A stretch of 40,145 nucleotides of DNA from Clostridium gallinarum (GCF_014836325.1 NZ_JACSQZ010000032.1:1-40145); one strand, 5' to 3'; counted from the first letter of the stretch, positions 17,179-26,019 are shown. The notes: a model not told the origin generated them from the sequence alone. A program made the numbers and translations.

Positions 17179-20100
17179 TTAATAATCATTTGCTTCATTT
17201 TCAGCTACCAGCATATTTTCAAATACATCATTTTGCTGCATAATAATTCTTAGTTTTTCAATATCTTTTCCTATTGCTAAATTATCAACAAAACTATTTA
17301 ATCTATTCTTCAACTCTGAAACGGTACATGGTCCCATAGATAAAATCATACTTTCTAACTCATCTATATTAATAGTTACCTTGTCAAGTTCTGAGAATAA
17401 AGTATTAAAAGTTTGAACAAAGAATGTATCAATAACCTCAGGTAGTGCCTTCTTTATTATTACATCATCAATTATTTCCTGTTGGCCTTTTGTTAACAAC
17501 TTCTTATTATCTAATATTAATGGGTCTTCTAAAGAGTTTATTAGTATATTGGTCCATTCTTGATATAAACTATTTAACTGTACTTCTAATGAATTTAACT
17601 TATCACTAGCACTTATAGCTAATGTATTTATATCCATTTTACAATGACTACATATATGACTATCTTTTAACTCAATACTTGTTAATTCGTAGCATACTAT
17701 TAAGTTTGATAATTCCTTTTCAATATCTCTTAATTTACCAACTTGGAAAATAGAATCTATACTGGCTAATTTCTTTAAGTTCGCTAATAATCTACCTGTT
17801 AAAATTGCTGATTTTTTATCTTTAGAATTAACACCTAATCTTGCTTTATTATGCAAGTTAAAATATATTTCGATATAATTATCCTTAACCTTTTTTAATT
17901 CACTTAATACTTCAGATATTGCACTTTCAGTATCTAAAGTATCTTTAATCTCATCTCTTTTCTTTCTAAAGATATCTTTTGCATTATCAATATCTTTTGC
18001 TAACTTTTCAGGTAGCTTTAATGTTTCAATATTTGAAATGTAATTAACAATGCTTCCACACTCATTCTTAAAATAAGTATAACATTTTACTACTGTTATA
18101 CACTTAATTGCTTCTTCAATTTCATTTAACTCTTCCATAGCCATTGCAAAATTTCTTAACTTTGCAACAGTATTGTACTTAATTTTGAAATTAACAAACT
18201 CATTCATCAATTTATCTATTTTAGATAAGTAATTATTAGTTATATGACTTTGTATAAGCTCTTCCCCCCATAACTTAAAGTTATCATTTAACATTCTTTT
18301 ACATTCTAAGGCTTCTTCTGAAATTTTCTTTGTTTTTTCTAAAGCTTTTTCTAATCCCTTTTCCATTTCAGTTGCATTTACTAATAAACCTGTAGATATA
18401 TCTAATATTTCAAATAATCTTTTTAACTCTTCTATAGACCCTTCTTTGGGTTTACCTAGATATTTAAACTCATAAATATCCACAACCCCTAATCTAGGTA
18501 AAGTATCTAAGTTAGACGCTGTCAACTGTACTCCATTTTTCAATGTTAATGTTGCTTTACCACAATAAACTAGCGCTAATAATACAACTGAGAAGTATTC
18601 TATATTTATATTAAACTCCTTATCAAAATACTCATCATATCTTTGTACTACTATATCTGAATAATTTATAACTCCTTGTGGAGGAAGCTTTTCTAATTGT
18701 TTAACTAGGTTCATAGCATATTTTGAATTAACTACCGATATTTTAGAGTTATCTATTAAATTGAAACTCTCTAAAAAGGCTATGCTATCCATTGTTCTTT
18801 GTCCTGCAAAACACTTTATAGCTCTTTGAATTACATCCGCTTGATTACTTTGAGTTACTTTACTCTTCATTACAGGGAATTTAGGATAAATTGATGTAAA
18901 GTATTCATCTAAACATATTGATGCCGATAAATCTATCACATCTTTAAAGTTACTTACATTTCTACTTTTACCATGAGTTATCTGCATTAACTGTTTTGAT
19001 ATTCCTTTATAAATTATATTAAATGCTGTATTCTTATTTTCATTTAACCAATTTAATAATATCTTTCTTAACTTTTGTGCTTTATCACTATATATCCTTT
19101 TTGTATTTTGATCCCCAGCTAACTCTTTCATTGATAGAGCTCCTGCATAAAGCCTTAATGCATTATCAAAAACATCATTTCCTTTAAATTGAAACATAAC
19201 TTCATCTGCATTATTTTCATTTGTAACTTTAGAATCACCATATGGAGGCAAAATATTTATATAAAAGTCTCTTGGTGGTTCTGCTGTTGATCTTCCCTGT
19301 GGCACTCCCATAAACAAATAACCACGTCTAAATATATTATGTGAATCCCAATTTAATAAATACTCATATATCTGGAAGTTAGGTACATATTGCTCTTCAT
19401 CCCACTCTAAGCAATCATAAACAACTGTGTAGTAATATCTATTTAAGTCATCATCACTTAACATATCAGCTCTCTGTGATATTTTAGCATCATAGTCAAT
19501 ATCCTTTTTTAAATCTAGAAAATACTGACCATTATCATTATTAAACTCAATAAATTGTCCACTTACTAAGCTTATAATATCTTTTAAAACAGTTTGTATC
19601 ATTGATAACAAAAATTCTGGTTCCATTTCAGGCATATTATTTATAAATAAACACAGCTCATCTTTTAGATTTTCTGCTGTTAATCCTATTCTTACATCTA
19701 TTCCACTTGTAGTTAACCTATGAACACTCAATGCATTAATAATTTGTAGAGCCATTGGTTTATATGCCTTCTTTGGAAATGATCGTGCTATTTTATCTTC
19801 TAAAACTGCACTTTTGTCCATAACCTCTTTAATTTCAGCTTCTGATTTCCTTGCATAGTTATCTTTTATAAAATTCCAGTACGAATCAAAAGAAACTATT
19901 CCTGGAGCCTCCTCTGGAATCTCTTCATCTAAAAGTCTTTTTACAGTTATAGAAATTGTTTTTAATACTTCTCTCTTTTCTGCAATATATACTTTATTAA
20001 ATGTATCTATATATGAAGGATGTATTGGATATAATTCAACAAAATCCTCTAACCTTTCAGACATCTCAGAATATAAACTACAATATGGTAGCAAATGCTC

Positions 20101-20913
20101 TCTGACCTTTGCCTTTTGTTCAGGTGTTTTACCTAATATTCTCTCCGCTACTACAAAGGCTGTATCTTCTTTTCTAATAATAACCTGTTCAAATCTATCT
20201 TTAACCCTATTTAATGACTTTGATACAAATGAAAAAGCTGGATTTTCAAATAATTGCTCTTGTATACCACATATTAATCTAAATCTAGAATTCTTTATAA
20301 ATTCACCAACTTCTCTCAAGAAGCCTAAATCTAGCATTAAATCATGTTCTTTTCTAGTTCTTAAATAATCTAATAACTCATCTATTACTAAAAGATATCC
20401 TTTCTCAGGATATTGTTCCTCAAAAGCTGCCATCATAGCCTGTAAAGATGGTTTATTACTTGTTATAGTTGTTGCATCTGGAAACTTATATATAATTCCT
20501 CTTTTATCTAAATCTCTTTCTAATTCTGAAACTATAATATTTCTTAAAGAGTTTTCACTTGCACCTATTTCTATTCTTATAACTTCAAACTTACCAGCAA
20601 TACGATCCATTGACTTAGCAAAACCTTCATTTTTTAAATAACTCAGATTAATTCTATCATTAGCAATAGCTGATATTACTGACATTAAGTGAGATTTACC
20701 TGTACCATAATTACCTACTATTAATACACCTTTATTATCTACAACTTCATCAAACTGTAATTCATTTATTATTGTTGCTTCTATTTTTTCTGCCATCTGA
20801 TCTGACATTACATAGCTTTCTACTAAACTCTTTGCCTTATCTTTATCACTGGCCTCTTTTAATTGAATGATAGTCTCTATAGGACTAAAGTTTATAATCT
20901 CTGAATATTTCAT
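17179..20913 (-). CDS. brxC: BREX ATPase BrxC (PglY-like)
   Basis: A 1244-residue AAA-type ATPase, the large conserved BREX component. Walker A is GNYGTGKSH (residues 67-75), and Walker B follows in YLLVIDELLDYL near residue 180. The remainder is long, mostly helical and coiled-coil-prone (especially 850-1100), with one CSHC pair near 1110. BrxC forms large ATP-dependent assemblies in studied systems. I start at the ATG of MKYSEI, 8 bases after GGAGG; an ATG 15 bases upstream overlaps that site and abuts the brxF stop. Directly coupled to brxF. Confidence 0.92.
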   Translation of the reverse strand: MKYSEIINFSPIETIIQLKEASDKDKAKSLVESYVMSDQMAEKIEATIINELQFDEVVDNKGVLIVGNYGTGKSHLMSVISAIANDRINLSYLKNEGFAKSMDRIAGKFEVIRIEIGASENSLRNIIVSELERDLDKRGIIYKFPDATTITSNKPSLQAMMAAFEEQYPEKGYLLVIDELLDYLRTRKEHDLMLDLGFLREVGEFIKNSRFRLICGIQEQLFENPAFSFVSKSLNRVKDRFEQVIIRKEDTAFVVAERILGKTPEQKAKVREHLLPYCSLYSEMSERLEDFVELYPIHPSYIDTFNKVYIAEKREVLKTISITVKRLLDEEIPEEAPGIVSFDSYWNFIKDNYARKSEAEIKEVMDKSAVLEDKIARSFPKKAYKPMALQIINALSVHRLTTSGIDVRIGLTAENLKDELCLFINNMPEMEPEFLLSMIQTVLKDIISLVSGQFIEFNNDNGQYFLDLKKDIDYDAKISQRADMLSDDDLNRYYYTVVYDCLEWDEEQYVPNFQIYEYLLNWDSHNIFRRGYLFMGVPQGRSTAEPPRDFYINILPPYGDSKVTNENNADEVMFQFKGNDVFDNALRLYAGALSMKELAGDQNTKRIYSDKAQKLRKILLNWLNENKNTAFNIIYKGISKQLMQITHGKSRNVSNFKDVIDLSASICLDEYFTSIYPKFPVMKSKVTQSNQADVIQRAIKCFAGQRTMDSIAFLESFNLIDNSKISVVNSKYAMNLVKQLEKLPPQGVINYSDIVVQRYDEYFDKEFNINIEYFSVVLLALVYCGKATLTLKNGVQLTASNLDTLPRLGVVDIYEFKYLGKPKEGSIEELKRLFEILDISTGLLVNATEMEKGLEKALEKTKKISEEALECKRMLNDNFKLWGEELIQSHITNNYLSKIDKLMNEFVNFKIKYNTVAKLRNFAMAMEELNEIEEAIKCITVVKCYTYFKNECGSIVNYISNIETLKLPEKLAKDIDNAKDIFRKKRDEIKDTLDTESAISEVLSELKKVKDNYIEIYFNLHNKARLGVNSKDKKSAILTGRLLANLKKLASIDSIFQVGKLRDIEKELSNLIVCYELTSIELKDSHICSHCKMDINTLAISASDKLNSLEVQLNSLYQEWTNILINSLEDPLILDNKKLLTKGQQEIIDDVIIKKALPEVIDTFFVQTFNTLFSELDKVTINIDELESMILSMGPCTVSELKNRLNSFVDNLAIGKDIEKLRIIMQQNDVFENMLVAENEANDY

Positions 20914-20928
20914 TACATATTCCTCCAT

Positions 20929-21369
20929 TTACTTAATACATATAATGTCATATTTATTAATTGAATATCTTTTATAATCTAAATACCCTATTTCTGAGTA
21001 CTGTAGATAATTATTTTTTATACTTCCATTCCATTCAATAGCCACTTTCTTTCCTCTTGCTAAACTATAAAAATACTTCAATATATCAATCTTATATTCT
21101 GGATTGAATAAAATATCAATATCCTTTATCAGTAACTTATTGTCATCAGTATTTAATAATAGTTTATCTAATTCTTGAATTAATATTGAATTTCTAATTT
21201 CTATTGGATATCTAAGTAGTCTTTCTGATAGTATAACTCCTAACGATATTCTCTTAAACTCTTTGAATATACTTTGAATACTCTTATAGTTAGTACATAA
21301 TATAATTACTTTATTCTCTTGTTGTATTAACATTTCATTAACTTCTCTAATACCTATCACATCCCCCAT
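20929..21369 (-). CDS. brxF: BREX type 3 protein BrxF
   Basis: A 146-residue protein in the first core position of type 3 BREX, directly upstream of brxC. BrxF is described as a small P-loop-type protein specific to type 3. Here a hydrophobic strand KVIILCTN (residues 20-27) sits where Walker A is expected but lacks the glycines of GxxxxGK. A Walker-B-like LLIKDIDILF is present near residues 79-88. The identification depends on position and size. The ribosome binding site GGAG lies inside the end of the upstream HTH gene, one base away. Confidence 0.78.
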   Translation of the reverse strand: MGDVIGIREVNEMLIQQENKVIILCTNYKSIQSIFKEFKRISLGVILSERLLRYPIEIRNSILIQELDKLLLNTDDNKLLIKDIDILFNPEYKIDILKYFYSLARGKKVAIEWNGSIKNNYLQYSEIGYLDYKRYSINKYDIICIK

Positions 21370-21370
21370 A

Positions 21371-21550
21371 TTATTCTCCTTTTTTTCCTGGTCTTAATGC
21401 TTCTGGCTTAATAGCATTAATTGGTATTGCCCATACTCCACCATGCTTTACTGCTCCTTCTACTCTGCCTTCTGAACAAAGCACTTGTACTCTTCTTTTA
21501 GAAATCCCCCAATTTTTAGCTACAACATCTGCTGTAATATAACCTTGCAT
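21371..21550 (-). CDS. Small helix-turn-helix DNA-binding protein leading the BREX operon
   Basis: A 59-residue protein with one helix-turn-helix: GYITADVVAKNWGISKRRVQ (residues 3-22), then VLCSEGRVEGAV and GVWAIP, the wing-like end seen in MerR/excisionase-type mini-proteins. Such proteins often precede type 3 BREX and some restriction operons. A perfect AGGAGG lies before the ATG. It overlaps neither neighbour, ending one base before brxF. It is the first gene after the promoter and is a candidate autoregulator acting on the palindrome between -35 and -10. Confidence 0.8.
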   Translation of the reverse strand: MQGYITADVVAKNWGISKRRVQVLCSEGRVEGAVKHGGVWAIPINAIKPEALRPGKKGE

Positions 21551-21581
21551 AATTTACCTCCTAAAATTATGTACTACTTAT

Positions 21582-21610
21582 ATTCTATTCGTTTTAGCGA
21601 ACATTTTCAA
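21582..21610 (-). promoter_or_regulatory. BREX operon promoter with embedded operator palindrome
   Basis: TTGAAA (-35, 21605-21610), 17-bp spacer, TAGAAT (-10, 21582-21587) on the minus strand. The spacer contains the palindrome TTCG-N6-CGAA (21588-21601), a likely repressor site. Confidence 0.65.
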
Positions 21611-21651
21611 TAGATTATATACATTTATTACATTTTTTACTAATTATACAA

Positions 21652-21680
21652 TTGTTTTCGATTTATTAAAGGAATATATA
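21652..21680 (+). promoter_or_regulatory. Probable promoter of the divergent nuclease gene
   Basis: TTGTTT (-35), 17-bp spacer, TATATA (-10), ending 61 bases before the ATG. It lies about 42 bases from the BREX -35, so the two promoters could be co-regulated. Confidence 0.45.
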
Positions 21681-21741
21681 GTATAAATACTTTTTCTTTT
21701 TACAATACTATATTAGTAACAATAATTAGGGAGGTATTTAA

Positions 21742-22677
21742 ATGCAAAATTTAAAAGAAGAATTAGAATTCTATCAGCTATTAAAAAAACTATTAAATGC
21801 TATTACCAAGAAAGATATAATACTAATAAAGGAGATAATATTAAATAGTACATCAATAAACTATCCTTATCACCTTCATAAAGGTTTAATTTTAGAACAT
21901 CTTATAGCTATTTTAATTAATGGTAATTCGATGCATGCTTATGTTAATCCTCTTGTAAAAGATGGCGGAAATGATCTTCTTGTTTATACTCAAAATTATG
22001 AATTAATTGAATGTATTCAAGCTAAGAATTTATCCAGGCCATTAAATACTTCAGATATAAATATTGAAGTTTCTAAGCATGAAAGAAGTAAATTTAAAAG
22101 GTATCCCTTTATAATTATTTCATATTCAGGATTTACTATTTCTCAAGAAAAAAGCTTGCATTATAAAAATAAAGGCGTATTTCTTAAAGACTTCACTTAT
22201 ATAATGCAACTTATAAATAATTTTAATATAAGTAAAAAGACATACTATCTAAGTAGCTATTTTCTTAAAGATCCTGATTTTACAAATAAATTTAAGGTTC
22301 TTATTGATTACAATATTGCAAATGATATAACAGCATATGATAGACTTCCTGAAGATATAAAGAGTTGGTGTACTAAAATAAGAAGTGATTATAAAAAAGG
22401 TAATTTGGATATAAAGAAAAAGTTACGTCTAGATAGTATTAACTTTTATTGGGATTACAATGATGTACAATGGGATATTTCTTATAATAAAGTAAAAGTT
22501 ATATTTGAAAAATATGGTTCAACATATTTTTATGTTAAATGGCCCAGTTCAAGGAATTGGATAAAAAACCAAATTAAAAGTTTTGTAAACGGCTCTCTAC
22601 CTAACAATAAATTTATAAAACTTAATAAAATCAATATTATTGATGACTGGCTTCTTAATATTGATCTACTCAATTAA
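21742..22677 (+). CDS. Probable Mrr-like PD-(D/E)xK nuclease with helicase-associated (HA) repeats
   Basis: A 311-residue protein. Residues 48-96 carry a restriction-endonuclease-like core: E52 in a helix (LILEHLIAIL), GGND with D78, then ECIQAK with Q93 and K95, the D-x14-QxK spacing of Mrr-type enzymes. Residues about 205-305 look like HA-domain repeats: IKSWCTKIRSDYKKGNL then LDSINFYWD, and a second copy NWIKNQIKSFVNG then LNKINIIDDW. HA domains usually bind DNA in helicases, so fusion to a nuclease is uncommon. AGGGAGG precedes the ATG. Divergent from BREX; possibly a type IV-like restriction enzyme (inference). Confidence 0.6.
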   Translation: MQNLKEELEFYQLLKKLLNAITKKDIILIKEIILNSTSINYPYHLHKGLILEHLIAILINGNSMHAYVNPLVKDGGNDLLVYTQNYELIECIQAKNLSRPLNTSDINIEVSKHERSKFKRYPFIIISYSGFTISQEKSLHYKNKGVFLKDFTYIMQLINNFNISKKTYYLSSYFLKDPDFTNKFKVLIDYNIANDITAYDRLPEDIKSWCTKIRSDYKKGNLDIKKKLRLDSINFYWDYNDVQWDISYNKVKVIFEKYGSTYFYVKWPSSRNWIKNQIKSFVNGSLPNNKFIKLNKINIIDDWLLNIDLLN

Positions 22678-22688
22678 AAATTTTTAGC

Positions 22689-22726
22689 GAAAAGCACTTA
22701 GAGTTTTTATATTCTAAATGTTTTTC
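22689..22726 (+). terminator. Hairpin after the nuclease gene
   Basis: A 13-pair stem with one mismatch (22689-22701 with 22714-22726), 12 bases past the stop codon. The U run after it is poor, so it may be a weak terminator. Confidence 0.5.
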
Positions 22727-22730
22727 TCTG

Positions 22731-23218
22731 AAAATTAAATGTCAAATTCGACATCTATTAAACTAAAAAAGTTTAACTCTCCATTCCCAATATGAAAGCT
22801 ATTTAGATCTATATAATACTGATTTTATTAATTTATCTTCTTAACTTTTCTATATAGCATAAAAATCTAATAAAAATTCCTCAGTACCTACTTAATTTAT
22901 ATCTAAACTTATTTAATAGTTTAATGCCCCACCCCTATTGGTTATTTTTTCAGTAGTTTAACCCTCTCTCCCTAAGTACCTACTTTTTTATTATTTTTTT
23001 ATATTATTAGTTGGTGTTTTGTGCTTTTTTTATTTGTTTTCGCCATTTTAACGAGTTCAAAATAAGAATATTGTGCTAGCATAATATACATACTCTTATA
23101 ATGATAATGTAACTTCCTTACTATCCTTCGGAATTATATTAGTTATATTTATACCTTTAATCCCCTATCGGGGTATTAGAGAATAACTAAAATACTTAAT
23201 CTTGAAAGGATGATTAAA
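22731..23218. other. Non-coding stretch between the nuclease and the 124-aa gene
   Basis: I see no open frame with a ribosome binding site on either strand. It holds two copies of AGTACCTACTT (22883-22893 and 22975-22985) and a CCCC-TATC-GGGG hairpin in the leader of the next gene at about 23162-23173. AAAGGATG lies just before the ATG at 23219. Confidence 0.4.
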
Positions 23219-23593
23219 ATGAAAAATACTTTATTAAATTTAATAAAAACAAAAGGCTATACTGTTACTACAAGTACTTCAAGTATAGCCTTCTGCAATG
23301 ATTTATATTCTATTAACCTATATATTAATGATACTACACTTACTGCATCTATTCACTTAATAGAATCAGATGTATCTTCTTCAACATTTCTTATTAGCTT
23401 TAATTCTATATCTATAAATATCAAATCTATTAGGACTTGGCTAGATACTATGATGAACTTACAAATTAATTATTCATCTAAGAACTTTACATCTTTAACA
23501 CTCATTAATGATAGTGTACTAAAAAAATGCTATGCTGACTTATTAAATCTATTAGATGACTATTTAATAGATTTAGCTATTAATAAGTTTTAG
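23219..23593 (+). CDS. 124-aa protein of unknown function
   Basis: I do not recognise this family. It is rich in Ser, Thr, Ile and Leu with alternating hydrophobic residues through 15-90, suggesting a beta-rich fold, and has a helical C-terminus (CYADLLNLLDDYLIDLAI). There is no signal peptide or membrane segment. I choose the second of two in-frame ATGs because the first lies only one base after AAAGG. A 10-bp inverted repeat at 23253-23262/23283-23292 sits inside the early coding sequence. It converges on the rep-like gene with six bases between the stops. Confidence 0.55.
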   Translation: MKNTLLNLIKTKGYTVTTSTSSIAFCNDLYSINLYINDTTLTASIHLIESDVSSSTFLISFNSISINIKSIRTWLDTMMNLQINYSSKNFTSLTLINDSVLKKCYADLLNLLDDYLIDLAINKF

Positions 23594-23598
23594 ATCAA

Positions 23599-24840
23599 TC
23601 ATGATACTAATTCTAATCTTTTATTACTCAAAATGCACTGTTTAAAGCAATCAATATCTATTGCTGGTATGTAAACCTTAGAGTAAATGTAATGTACTCC
23701 AAATTCAAGTATTGTCTTCTTATATTTCACTATTGATCTTATATTTATAGGAGGATTTTCTATTTCTCCATTTAAATATCTAACTACTTGTTTAGCTGTT
23801 TCTCTAGTTTTATTCGTATTAAATATTACATCTATACTTTCTAACAATTGTTCCCTAGTCAACTTCTCTTTATCCATTTGTATATCTTTCATAAAGTCAA
23901 TTAACGATTTTTCTTGATATCTAATATCACATGTATCTAATAATGTAGCCTCACTACTAAGATTATTAGTTAAAACTGTACTATACTCTACATTATTATT
24001 ATAAAATTTGTATTTATTATCATATATACTCCATAAATTCAATGTATCATATCTTAGATGTGGAGATCCTTTTAAAACATAATCATTATATATATTAAAC
24101 TTTAACTTTATGCAGTTATTAAGTATTGGATTAATATTAATAAATACATCATCAGCAGCATTATTTTTATTAATTATATCTTTTCTTATATTTCTTATAA
24201 CTCTCACAATCTTGGTTCTTCCATTTTTAGCCTCAAATCTTATTAATGTGTTGTTACAGGGAACTTCTATACTATTTCCTCTATATATGGATTCCTTAAC
24301 TTTATCATATACCTTGTATAAGCATTTACTTTTCTTTCTATTAGCTCCACTATGATAGTATATTGTCTCTCTGTTGGCATATTCATCATCAATTTTCTTT
24401 CTATTACTTTTTGTTTTTAATAATACTTCAAATAGAGCTTCTGCCATATAAGTAGGAACAACTATATCTATAAAAGTTTCTTCTCTGTTAACTCCCCATG
24501 ACTTAATATCACTTATTTCAGTAAAATCTATTATTTCACCTAGTTTATCTTCTAAATAATCTTTTAAATTATTAAAGCCAATAACTGTACTTAAATCAGA
24601 GTTATTCTTTTTAAACAGTTTGTCCATATTTAAACTAATAATCAATCTACCACTAAAAGTACTAAAGTTATAGTATTTAATATATATATCATCTTTATTA
24701 ATCCAATAATCTATTCTACTATTAACTTTATTATTATCTGTATTCTTTAACTCAACTCTTCTTCTATTCCATAAATTTATGTTTTTATTTATAGCTTTAA
24801 AAGTAGTTTGTATAGATATATCAACTTTATCTTTACTCAT
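23599..24840 (-). CDS. Probable phage/plasmid replication protein, gene II/X type
   Basis: A 413-residue protein. KCLYKVYDKVKES (residues 172-184) followed by TLIRFEAKNGR (198-208) resembles the Y-x-K-x2E plus RFE pattern of filamentous-phage gene II/X-type rolling-circle initiators. Two beta-rich halves flank it, and the C-terminus (about 330-400) is helical. There is no clear HUH motif. Identification is by motif only, so another DNA-binding or replication role is possible. AGGAG lies before the ATG. If correct, the excised element could replicate as a circle. Confidence 0.5.
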   Translation of the reverse strand: MSKDKVDISIQTTFKAINKNINLWNRRRVELKNTDNNKVNSRIDYWINKDDIYIKYYNFSTFSGRLIISLNMDKLFKKNNSDLSTVIGFNNLKDYLEDKLGEIIDFTEISDIKSWGVNREETFIDIVVPTYMAEALFEVLLKTKSNRKKIDDEYANRETIYYHSGANRKKSKCLYKVYDKVKESIYRGNSIEVPCNNTLIRFEAKNGRTKIVRVIRNIRKDIINKNNAADDVFININPILNNCIKLKFNIYNDYVLKGSPHLRYDTLNLWSIYDNKYKFYNNNVEYSTVLTNNLSSEATLLDTCDIRYQEKSLIDFMKDIQMDKEKLTREQLLESIDVIFNTNKTRETAKQVVRYLNGEIENPPINIRSIVKYKKTILEFGVHYIYSKVYIPAIDIDCFKQCILSNKRLELVS

Positions 24841-24860
24841 TTCTCACTCCTACAATATAT

Positions 24861-24889
24861 GCTTAACCCTTTATTTAAAAGGGTTAAGC
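24861..24889. promoter_or_regulatory. Perfect palindrome upstream of the rep-like gene
   Basis: GCTTAACCCTT/AAGGGTTAAGC, an 11-bp perfect stem with a 7-nt loop, 20 bases before the rep-like start codon. No U run follows on either strand, so a terminator is unlikely; an operator or nick-site hairpin is possible. Confidence 0.5.
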
Positions 24890-24928
24890 TAACTAATACA
24901 TAAAAAAAGTTACACTAAATTCCATATA

Positions 24929-25099
24929 TTATACCCTTTCCTCTTCTTTTTTATTGTTAATGTATTCAATTAATCCTTTTAACAATATATTTATAACCGG
25001 ATCTATATAAATACTTCTATTCTCCGCTCTATAAACTTCCTCATTTAATAACACTCCAGTTTTTCTATCAAATGTGCATTTTATAATTTTACTCTCCAT
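24929..25099 (-). CDS. 56-aa protein of unknown function upstream of the rep-like gene
   Basis: A short open frame with a good GGAGAAGGGG ribosome binding site before its ATG. The protein begins MESKIIKCTFDRKTGVL and ends in a charged helix (YINNKKEEERV). It lies 88 bases upstream of the rep-like gene on the same strand and may be co-transcribed with it. Its position suggests a small control protein for replication (inference). No family recognised. Confidence 0.5.
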   Translation of the reverse strand: MESKIIKCTFDRKTGVLLNEEVYRAENRSIYIDPVINILLKGLIEYINNKKEEERV

Positions 25100-25134
25100 A
25101 CCCCTTCTCCTTTGCTTATATATATTTTATCTGT

Positions 25135-25239
25135 TGTCGAAAATGACATTCTGTAATTTAGATAACAATTTTATATTTTTTGTATCTTGACAAAAGAGAT
25201 AATACCATAGTATTGTATTTCTTGTAAAGTAAATTACAA
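25135..25239 (+). promoter_or_regulatory. Repressor promoter with three palindromes (operator cluster)
   Basis: TTGACA (25187-25192), 18-bp spacer, TATTGT (25211-25216) ahead of the repressor gene. Palindromes: TGTC-N6-GACA (25135-25148), AATAC-CATA-GTATT (25201-25214, over the -10) and TTGTAA-N6-TTACAA (25222-25239, after the start). They lie between the repressor and the divergent small gene and rep-like gene, so both directions could be controlled. Confidence 0.5.
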
Positions 25240-25269
25240 AAATATATTTTTCGTAACTAAGGAGGATTT

Positions 25270-26019
25270 ATGAATAAATTCGATAAAAAAAGATTTAGTG
25301 AACTACTTAAAAATACAATAGGTAGTAATAGAACAATTACAGAGTTTTCTAATGAGTGTAAATTAGCTAGGCCTTATATCTCCAAATTTATAAACTGCAA
25401 ATTAGATACTCCTCCATCCCCTGAGGCAATATCTAAAATGGCTTCTGTAGCTAGAAATAATATTACAGAAGGTGATTTGCTTGTTGCAGCAGGATACACA
25501 ACTTATGAAGAGCATTTAAATTCAACTTTAGAAAATTTTTCAGAAGGTGGAGACTTATTTAGTACATCAATTGCTTTTAAATCAAATCTAAATAAGGAAT
25601 TTAATAATATTATCTCTAATTCATCACCAAAAAAAGTTGCAGTTTTATATGATATAACAAGTAATAACATGGATGAAAATATTAATAATTATTTGGCTTA
25701 TTATGAGTATATTGCAGCATTAGATACTACTGGTAATTCTTATTATCTTTATTCAAAAGACTCTAGTATGAGTGCTTCTGGTATAACTGAAAATAGTATA
25801 GTTCATTTTATTCCTCAAAACTACGCTGAAAATAATGATTTGGTAGTTTTGCTCATCAACTCAATAAGTTATATAAGACGCTATCGTAAAGTAAATAACA
25901 TAATAACATTTATTTCAGATGACCCCACTTTTGACTCCTTTGCTTTTTTAAATAGTGAATATAAAAAATCTGATATCAATATTATTGGTAAGATAACACA
26001 CTGTAAAACCCAACTTTAA
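25270..26019 (+). CDS. XRE-family repressor with S24/LexA-like C-terminal domain
   Basis: A 249-residue phage-type repressor. Residues 8-75 are a Cro/CI-type helix-turn-helix with the usual GDLLVAAGY end. Residues 155-245 align with LexA/CI S24 domains: KDSSMSASGI (S166 at the nucleophile position), NNDLVVLLIN, SDDPTFD and INIIGKI. The catalytic Lys position (as in LKRF of LexA) reads IRRY, with R203, so self-cleavage may be lost. AAGGAGG lies before the ATG. It likely represses the element's own promoters and the rep-like or recombinase genes. The recombinase follows 59 bases downstream on the same strand. Confidence 0.8.
   Translation: MNKFDKKRFSELLKNTIGSNRTITEFSNECKLARPYISKFINCKLDTPPSPEAISKMASVARNNITEGDLLVAAGYTTYEEHLNSTLENFSEGGDLFSTSIAFKSNLNKEFNNIISNSSPKKVAVLYDITSNNMDENINNYLAYYEYIAALDTTGNSYYLYSKDSSMSASGITENSIVHFIPQNYAENNDLVVLLINSISYIRRYRKVNNIITFISDDPTFDSFAFLNSEYKKSDINIIGKITHCKTQL

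Noticed and set aside
21588..21601. LexA/SOS box in the BREX promoter
   Set aside because: The palindrome TTCG-N6-CGAA does not match the Firmicute SOS consensus GAAC-N4-GTTC.
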